Origin: PLGF01 sp052139695
GTDB lineage: Bacteria > Verrucomicrobiota > Verrucomicrobiia > Limisphaerales > Palsa-1400
Direction: 5' to 3'
Assembly (NCBI GenBank): GCA_052139695.1
Contig: JBKQWF010000158.1
Span: forward strand, 1-26,239
DNA length: 26,239 nucleotides
Below are positions 20,766 to 26,239 of the stretch, piece by piece. Every line of letters starts with the position of its first letter. The first letter of the stretch is position 1. The translations under genes were made by a program, and so were the position numbers. Under the pieces are notes generated by a model. The model saw nothing but the letters and a program-made list of their open reading frames with translations, was not told where the DNA came from and ran no database searches.

Positions 20766-21662
20766 ATGAAGAAACAGCCCCAGCGAATCTCCGCGCACGC
20801 GGGGATTGGCCGTGACGAGCGCGCCGGGCCGGGTCTGTCGGTGGTGTCGATGCGCTGCCTTGTGGCGGAGAGCGGGGCGAGCTACGACTGGCATAGTCAT
20901 CCCTTTGAGGAGTTCACGCTCGTGACGGAGGCGGACACGACGATCGGCTACGCTGCCGGGAAGCGTCCGACCAAGAAGAATACCCTGCTGCTCTATCGTG
21001 CCGGCGAACCACATGGTTCCTGGAGTCATGGCGCGCAGACCCCGCGCTTTTGGGTTCTCCATTTTGCGTCCGGCCCGGCCATGGATGAAGCTTTTGCCGC
21101 CCTCCACTCCGCCAGTCCCGAGCAACGCGTCTGGTCCCTCTCCGACGACCAGGTGGAGACCTTCAAGTATTTCTTCCTGCAAATCCTCAATGAAGAAACG
21201 CATCGGCGACTGCAGCACGCCGACGCGTCTTCAGCCTGGTTGCGACTTCTCTTGATCGCCCTCAACCGATGGCATTCCGGATCGGGTAATCTCGAATCAT
21301 CCGCCCGGCTCAATAGTCCGGCGCTCGTTCAATTCTGGCACCTCGTGAACGCTTCCGCCGTGGCCGGAGAACCTATCATGCGACAACTTCGGAATCAGCC
21401 CAACTATGACTCCCTCCGGCATGGTTTCAGGAAGGCCTTCGGGTGTTCGCCTTCCGAGATGATTCTGCGGGTTCGTATGCAGCAGGCGCAAAACCTCCTC
21501 CTGGATTCGCGGCTCAGCATTAAGGAAATCGCCGCGCGGACAGGTTATGCGGGCCAGCACGAGTTTGCGCGGGCCTTCAAGAAACATACGGGCATGGCTG
21601 CTTCAGAGTGGCGTCAGCGCCCTTTCGACAAGCCTGAATCCCCGGCGATCGGCAACGCATAG
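20766..21662 (+). CDS. AraC-family transcriptional regulator
   Basis: This is a 298-aa protein. The N-terminal half is a cupin-like sensor (HSHPFEEFTLV, then GEPHGSW). The C-terminal 100 residues carry two helix-turn-helix motifs: one around YDSLRHGFRKAFGCSP, and the second IKEIAARTGYAGQHEFARAFKKHTG. It probably responds to a small ligand and controls nearby genes such as the hydrolase 124 nt downstream on the same strand. It is complete and is the first gene outside the island. Confidence 0.9.
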   Translation: MKKQPQRISAHAGIGRDERAGPGLSVVSMRCLVAESGASYDWHSHPFEEFTLVTEADTTIGYAAGKRPTKKNTLLLYRAGEPHGSWSHGAQTPRFWVLHFASGPAMDEAFAALHSASPEQRVWSLSDDQVETFKYFFLQILNEETHRRLQHADASSAWLRLLLIALNRWHSGSGNLESSARLNSPALVQFWHLVNASAVAGEPIMRQLRNQPNYDSLRHGFRKAFGCSPSEMILRVRMQQAQNLLLDSRLSIKEIAARTGYAGQHEFARAFKKHTGMAASEWRQRPFDKPESPAIGNA

Positions 21663-21785
21663 CTCGATCCTTTGTGAATGATGGAGGATGGAGATGGAGG
21701 GGACGAAAACGCCTCTCGGCCCAAGGAGGTCGATTGCAAACGGATGCTTTACCAGCGATTTCCTCAGGGGTAGGTTTCCGGGAAG

Positions 21786-22943
21786 ATGACCCGGCGTTCG
21801 TTTCTACTCCAGTCCCTGGTCGGCAGTGCCGGCTTGGGTCTTTTCCATCTGCCGGTTGCCACCGGCGAAAATGCGACCGAGGGATTCAAAGCCGCGGAAC
21901 TGAATGCGATGACGGCGACGGCCAACGCGTTCATGAGGAAACACAGCGTGCCCGGACTCTCCGTCGCCATTGCCAAAGAAGAGCGCCTGGTTTATGCCTC
22001 CGGGTTCGGCTTGGCCGACAAAGATGGAAGCGAAGCGGTCACGCCGCGCCATTTGTTTCGCATCGCCAGCGTCACGAAGCCGGTTACTTCGGCCACCATT
22101 TTTCGGTTGGTCGAGATGGGAAAATTGAATCTAACCGATCGGGTCTTTGGGCCCGGCGGAATCCTGGGCATTGACTACGGCAACCCTCCCTACAGTCCGC
22201 ACGTTGATGAAATCACCGTCGAACACCTGCTCACCCACACCTCTGGCGGCTGGCAGAACGATGACCGCGATCCAATGTTCTCGCATACGGAGATGAACCA
22301 CGGACAGCTCATCACTTGGACGCTGGCAAACCGGCCCCTCGAGTTCACTCCTGGCGCGCATTATGCCTATTCGAATTTTGGGTATTGTGTCCTGGGTCGC
22401 GTGATCGAGAAGTTGACGGGCCAAACCTACGCCGCGGCCGTGCAGGGTCTGGCCCTCCAACCCTGTGGTATTTCGACCATGCGCATCAGCGGCAACGCTC
22501 TCGCCGAACGCGCGCCGAACGAAGTCGTCTATTACGATCAGGATGGCAGCTCTCCATACGACATGAATGTCCGTCGGATGGACTCGCACGGAGGCTGGCT
22601 GGCCACGGCGACGGACCTGACGCGTTTTCTCGTCCGCGTTGATGGCTTTGCCGTGAAGCCGGACATCTTACGGCCCGAGACGATCCGCGCCATGACAACA
22701 GCTTCGAAGGCCGACGCCGGCTATGCCAAGGGGTGGTGTGTCAACAAATACCATAATTGGTGGCACATGGGCAGTCTGCCAGGGACCACCACAGTCATGG
22801 TGCGCACGTCGGGCCGATTTTGCTGGGCGGCGCTCACCAATACTCGCAAGAACAATTCTACGCTCAACGATGATCTGGACCATTTGATGTGGGACATGGT
22901 TGCTCAGATTCACACCTGGCCCTCCTGCGACCTGTTCGACTGA
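21786..22943 (+). CDS. Class-C beta-lactamase-like serine hydrolase, exported
   Basis: This is a 385-aa protein. The N-terminus TRRSFLLQ followed by a hydrophobic stretch is a likely Tat signal. The penicillin-binding/beta-lactamase C fold has all motifs: Ser95-x-x-Lys98 (SVTK), Tyr195-Ser-Asn197 (YSN) and His327-Met-Gly329 in place of KTG. The HxG form is typical of esterases and D-peptidases rather than true lactamases. The substrate is unknown. The upstream AraC gene may regulate it. Confidence 0.85.
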   Translation: MTRRSFLLQSLVGSAGLGLFHLPVATGENATEGFKAAELNAMTATANAFMRKHSVPGLSVAIAKEERLVYASGFGLADKDGSEAVTPRHLFRIASVTKPVTSATIFRLVEMGKLNLTDRVFGPGGILGIDYGNPPYSPHVDEITVEHLLTHTSGGWQNDDRDPMFSHTEMNHGQLITWTLANRPLEFTPGAHYAYSNFGYCVLGRVIEKLTGQTYAAAVQGLALQPCGISTMRISGNALAERAPNEVVYYDQDGSSPYDMNVRRMDSHGGWLATATDLTRFLVRVDGFAVKPDILRPETIRAMTTASKADAGYAKGWCVNKYHNWWHMGSLPGTTTVMVRTSGRFCWAALTNTRKNNSTLNDDLDHLMWDMVAQIHTWPSCDLFD

Positions 22944-23254
22944 TCCATTTATCCAAGCACGTTGTCCGAAGCGAAAGCGGCTCCTTGGCCTGATTGGGTT
23001 CGTTCGGTGAGACCGCGCCGGCCGCCTCCCGCCCGCCCCAGGTGTCGTCGCGGCGACTGTGCGTCCATCGGACGACGCGGATGACTCAATTCGCGCTGCT
23101 GGATCCAGTGGCGTTTCGTCAATGTCGGGCGTTCTAAAGCATTGTCCGGCAACATCTTCAATCAAACTCCAATGGCCCATTATTTCGTTGGCACGCGGAC
23201 TGCGTTACACAGACCAACCGAGCCTATCCGGATCGTCAACTCGGAGATTAAGTC
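22944..23254. other. Intergenic region before the SDR operon
   Basis: No gene is seen. A sigma-54-like promoter lies at 23188-23205. Confidence 0.5.
23188..23205 (+). promoter_or_regulatory. Candidate sigma-54 (-24/-12) promoter
   Basis: TTGGCACG-N4-CTGCGT matches the consensus YTGGCACG-N4-TTGCW, with GG and GC exactly 12 nt apart. The predicted start near 23216 gives a leader of about 40 nt for the SDR gene. Single-site matches occur by chance, so this is a prediction. Confidence 0.4.
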
Positions 23255-23992
23255 ATGAAGACGGAAAGTGAAGAACCTCAGACAGCAATCGTTACCGGCG
23301 CTTCGAGCGGCATCGGCTTGGGCATAACCCAGGCGCTGCTCGAACGCGGTTATCATGTCGCAGCCACGGCGCGCACGATCAGCAACTCGAAGGACTTGGA
23401 AGCCTCGGAGAACCTGGTGCTGGTGGACGGGGATATTGGCAAAAAAGATACGGCCATAAAAGTGGTGGATGCCGCCATGAAGCACTTCAAACGCATCGAT
23501 CTCCTCGTCAACAACGCCGGCATCTACATCCCAAAGCCATTCACTGAATATACCCCGGAGGATTTTGCCTTGATGATCGCTACGAACATCGGCGGATACT
23601 TTTTCATCACGCAGCAGGCGGTTCCGCAGATGCGCAAACAGAAGTCCGGGCACATCGTGGGCATTTCGACCGTTCTGACGGGTCAACCTCTGGCCGGCGC
23701 GCCGATTTCCCTGCCGGTCATCACCAAGTCCACCATTCCAGCGTTCAGCCGCGCCTTGGCCATGGAATACGTGGCCGACGGGATTCGAGCCAATACGATC
23801 TCCGCCGGCGTGGTTGACACACCGATGCACGCCAACGACGACCACGAGTCGTTGAAAAAACTCTCGCCTGCTCCGCGATTGGTTCAAATCTCGGAAATCG
23901 TGGATGCCTTGCTCTATTTGCAATCGGCCCCCATGGTGAATGGCGAAAACATTCGAATTGATGGAGGGGCACATGCCGGCGCCAAGTGGTAG
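23255..23992 (+). CDS. Short-chain dehydrogenase/reductase, atypical active site
   Basis: This is a 245-aa Rossmann-fold protein. The cofactor motif TGASSGIG is at residues 14-21, NNAG near 86-89, catalytic Ser138 and Lys158. The usual YxxxK reads PVITK, so the catalytic Tyr is replaced by Pro154. It ends with the standard IRIDGGAHAG. Either it uses another residue or it is not a classic reductase. It is first of three overlapping genes; its last 20 nt overlap the RidA gene. Confidence 0.85.
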   Translation: MKTESEEPQTAIVTGASSGIGLGITQALLERGYHVAATARTISNSKDLEASENLVLVDGDIGKKDTAIKVVDAAMKHFKRIDLLVNNAGIYIPKPFTEYTPEDFALMIATNIGGYFFITQQAVPQMRKQKSGHIVGISTVLTGQPLAGAPISLPVITKSTIPAFSRALAMEYVADGIRANTISAGVVDTPMHANDDHESLKKLSPAPRLVQISEIVDALLYLQSAPMVNGENIRIDGGAHAGAKW

Positions 23993-24491
23993 TGAGGTCG
24001 TAGCCAGCGGCCCGAGTTTCCGTCTTGGTGAACTGGGAATCATGCTGCCGGCGCCCCCGACTCCGTTGGGGGCATACGTCGAGGCTTCGGACACCGGACA
24101 TTTGCTCTTCCTCAGCGGAACGCTCCCGGTGGTGAATCGAAAGCTCGCCATGGCCGGCCGTTTGGGTGGAAACCTTTCGATCAAGGAAGGAAAGGAAGCC
24201 GCGCGTATCGCTTCTCTCAACGCGCTGTCCGCCGCAAAGCAACATCTCGGAGATCTGGACCGGCTTAAAAGGCTTCTCAAGCTGACGGTGCTCATGGCGA
24301 CAACTGAGAGTTTTGCCGAGCACGCGTCCGTGGCGGACGGAGCGTCAGATTTATTTGTCCAAATTTTCGGGCAAGAGGCCGGCCACACCCGGTTGGTTTA
24401 TGGGGTGTATAGTTTGCCCCTGGGCGCGCCGGTCGTAGTTGAAACCATTTTTGAAATCGCATCCCCAAGTACTTGGAAAACCAGATTATGA
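23973..24491 (+). CDS. RidA/YjgF-family protein
   Basis: This is a 172-aa protein. RidA proteins hydrolyse reactive enamine or imine intermediates. The family pattern is visible: LLFLSGTLP near the start of the domain, NALSAAKQHLGDLDRL, LTVLM, and the terminal GHTRLVYGVYSLPLGAPVVVE with the conserved Arg and acidic end. Start at 23973 is chosen because GGAGGGG lies 3 nt before it. Overlap with the SDR gene and an ATGA overlap with the next gene show a translationally coupled operon. Confidence 0.85.
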   Translation: MPAPSGSEVVASGPSFRLGELGIMLPAPPTPLGAYVEASDTGHLLFLSGTLPVVNRKLAMAGRLGGNLSIKEGKEAARIASLNALSAAKQHLGDLDRLKRLLKLTVLMATTESFAEHASVADGASDLFVQIFGQEAGHTRLVYGVYSLPLGAPVVVETIFEIASPSTWKTRL

Positions 24492-26149
24492 AAATGAAGA
24501 ACACAAATGACGCGGAAGCGGCGGGGGGAACAAACGATTTCAGCAAGCTGCTCGAACAATACGGCCGGCGTTTTATGGAATTCACACGGGCCGACGGGTT
24601 GTATGAACATCATCTGGCCTTCGACAACGTCAAAGATGCGGACGCCATCTCAGCACGTGATCGATTTGTGGCTATCGCCCGCTCGGTTCGGGATGTTCTG
24701 GCCCAACGCTGGTTGACCACGGACAAGATGTATGAGCACGAGAATCCCAAGCGCGTTTATTATCTCTCGATGGAATACCTGATCGGGCGTTCGCTAACCA
24801 ATAATATCACCAATCTCCTCCTCGGTCCGCTTGCCGAGCAACTTGCGGCGAGCAAGAACATGGACTGGCTGGAGACAATAGAACAGGAACCGGACGCTGG
24901 ACTGGGCAACGGCGGACTAGGGCGGCTTGCGGCTTGTTTCCTGGACTCCATGGCGACGATGGAACTCCCGGCCATGGGTTATGGTCTGCGCTATGAATAC
25001 GGCATTTTCAAACAAACTCTCAAGAATGGTTGGCAGATTGAGAACCCCGACAATTGGCTGCGCCATCCTGACCCCTGGGAGGTCGTGCGACCGCTGGAAA
25101 AGGTGCAGGTGAACCTGAGCTGCTCTTTCGAAGTGCGTAGCGGCACTCTGCGTGCGGTTCTCGGACGGGCGCACAGTTTAATTGGCATTCCATATGATCG
25201 TCCGGTGGTTGGTTACGGCGGCAAGACGATTAATACATTGCGCCTGTGGGCGGCAGCGGCGCCCGACTACTTCGATTTTCAAATGTTTAGCCATGGTGAC
25301 TTTGTAGGCGCGGTGGCGGAGACGCTGGCCGCGGAATCGATCACGCGGGTCCTGTATCCCGACGATTCCACAAGCGTTGGCCAAGGATTGCGCTTCGTGC
25401 AGGAGTACTTTCTCGTCGCCTGTTCTCTGGCCGACCTCGTGCGGCGGTTTCGCCGCGGCAATGCTGATTGGAGCAAATTTCCGGAGAAGGCAGCCATTCA
25501 ACTCAACGATACGCATCCGACGATGGCTGTACCCGAATTGATGCGCATCCTTCTTGATGAAGTCAAACTGGGTTGGGATGAAGCCTGGGATATTACGAAA
25601 CGATCGCTGGCCTACACCAACCACACATTGCTGCCCGAGGCCTTGGAAGCCTGGCCGGTGGCTTGGTTTGAAATCTTACTGCCGCGTCATTTGGAAATCA
25701 TTTATGAGATAAACCGCCGTCTTTTGGACGAGGTTCGCGGCCGGTTTCCAGGCAACGAGGATCGCGTCCGAATGGTGAGTCTGGTTGAGGAGGGCGCGAC
25801 TCCCAGAATCCGCATGGCGAATCTGGCCATTGTTGGCTCGCACAGCACCAACGGCGTCTCCGCCATACACTCCGAACTTCTGCGGAATCACACCGTCAAA
25901 GACCTGGCCGAGGTTTTTCCCGGACGTTTCAGCAACAAGACCAATGGTGTCACGCCCAGGCGCTGGTTGCTGCTGGCGAACCCGTCGCTGGCGCGCGCCA
26001 TCAGCGGGGCCATCGGCGACGGTTGGATCACCAACCTCGAACGGCTTCAAGAACTCAAAGCTCTGGGTAATGACAAGAGTTTTCGGGGCACGGTTCACCA
26101 AGCCAAACGCGAAGCTAAGGAGCCGCGCAAAAATAACTGTCACAGTTAA
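24488..26149 (+). CDS. glgP: Glycogen/starch phosphorylase, C-terminally truncated
   Basis: This 553-aa product matches the N-terminal two thirds of alpha-glucan phosphorylase: YYLSMEYLIGRSL, the nucleotide-site motif DAGLGNGGLGRLAACFLDS, QLNDTHPTMAVPEL, TNHTLLPEALE, and FSNKTNGVTPRRWLL. The family has about 800-850 residues. The C-terminal PLP domain with the Schiff-base lysine is missing. After KREAKE near 26119 the sequence becomes unrelated and ends at 26149, so the gene was cut by an insertion, deletion or assembly break. The protein could not catalyse phosphorolysis. The start overlaps the RidA stop as ATGA. Confidence 0.85.
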   Translation: MKMKNTNDAEAAGGTNDFSKLLEQYGRRFMEFTRADGLYEHHLAFDNVKDADAISARDRFVAIARSVRDVLAQRWLTTDKMYEHENPKRVYYLSMEYLIGRSLTNNITNLLLGPLAEQLAASKNMDWLETIEQEPDAGLGNGGLGRLAACFLDSMATMELPAMGYGLRYEYGIFKQTLKNGWQIENPDNWLRHPDPWEVVRPLEKVQVNLSCSFEVRSGTLRAVLGRAHSLIGIPYDRPVVGYGGKTINTLRLWAAAAPDYFDFQMFSHGDFVGAVAETLAAESITRVLYPDDSTSVGQGLRFVQEYFLVACSLADLVRRFRRGNADWSKFPEKAAIQLNDTHPTMAVPELMRILLDEVKLGWDEAWDITKRSLAYTNHTLLPEALEAWPVAWFEILLPRHLEIIYEINRRLLDEVRGRFPGNEDRVRMVSLVEEGATPRIRMANLAIVGSHSTNGVSAIHSELLRNHTVKDLAEVFPGRFSNKTNGVTPRRWLLLANPSLARAISGAIGDGWITNLERLQELKALGNDKSFRGTVHQAKREAKEPRKNNCHS

Positions 26150-26239
26150 TGCGATATTGTGTAGTTCCACTCGCCATGAAATGCGTTCGGGGTCAGGCGC
26201 ACAGCTTGCATAGCTTCCTTCGAGACTTTGATACCCGAG

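Noticed and set aside
22668..23180. 170-aa minus-strand ORF over the hydrolase 3' end
   Set aside because: Low-complexity Arg/Pro-rich translation, typical of an antisense frame in GC-rich DNA.
23180..24388. 402-aa minus-strand ORF opposite the SDR and RidA genes
   Set aside because: It is a shadow of the two plus-strand genes. Its translation has no domain, and the plus strand shows clear family motifs and coupling.

Overview
The window looks like a chromosomal accessory region of a GC-rich environmental bacterium, most likely Verrucomicrobiota (Pedosphaerales/Limisphaerales-like). This rests on gene content (GxGYxYP protein, isolated hypotheticals, many short palindromic intergenic repeats) and general style, not on a marker gene, so the assignment is tentative.

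Layout. Positions 1-9985 carry mostly plus-strand housekeeping and accessory genes: an alpha/beta hydrolase with membrane tail, a membrane protein, a GxGYxYP lipoprotein, a nucleotidyltransferase pair, a Sir2 deacylase, a frameshifted kinase-like gene and a LysR regulator. Two minus-strand hypotheticals lie among them. Positions 9984-13518 are different: a minus-strand locus built around an RtcB-type RNA ligase (11218-12348), flanked on both sides by tRNA-like genes and containing a cupin gene and a possible small basic ORF. More elements of the same kind lie on the minus strand at 248-817, about 2801, about 4867 and 5960-6051. A structured RNA with an intrinsic terminator lies upstream at about 13969-14222.

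The tRNA-like genes are the standout. About fifteen fold as good cloverleaves with 7-bp acceptors and mostly an encoded CCA. They nevertheless lack features needed for translation: the T-loop TTC is replaced by TGC, AGC, CGC or TGA, the D-loop usually lacks G18G19, and about six have C33 instead of U33. Charging-identity features are kept: G-1:C73 in the His element, G3:U70 in the Ala element, C1:G72 in the Pro element, U1:A72 with G73 in Gln and Asn, and long variable arms in Ser and Tyr. Readable anticodons cover about sixteen amino acids, mostly one element each. I infer a parallel set of chargeable tRNAs kept out of ribosomal translation, or a set of decoys or substrates for tRNA-cleaving enzymes, with RtcB as repair or maturation ligase.

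Positions 14750-20612 are a 5.8-kb integrative island at a canonical tRNA-Arg(TCT). It is bounded by 41-bp direct repeats with one mismatch. It carries a tyrosine recombinase, an unknown cargo protein, a GNAT-like protein, a secreted Sel1-repeat/trypsin-like protease and a MazF-type toxin-antitoxin pair. Positions 20766-26149 return to chromosomal genes: an AraC regulator, a class-C beta-lactamase-like hydrolase, and an overlapping SDR-RidA-glycogen phosphorylase operon behind a possible sigma-54 promoter. The phosphorylase is cut short before its catalytic PLP domain.
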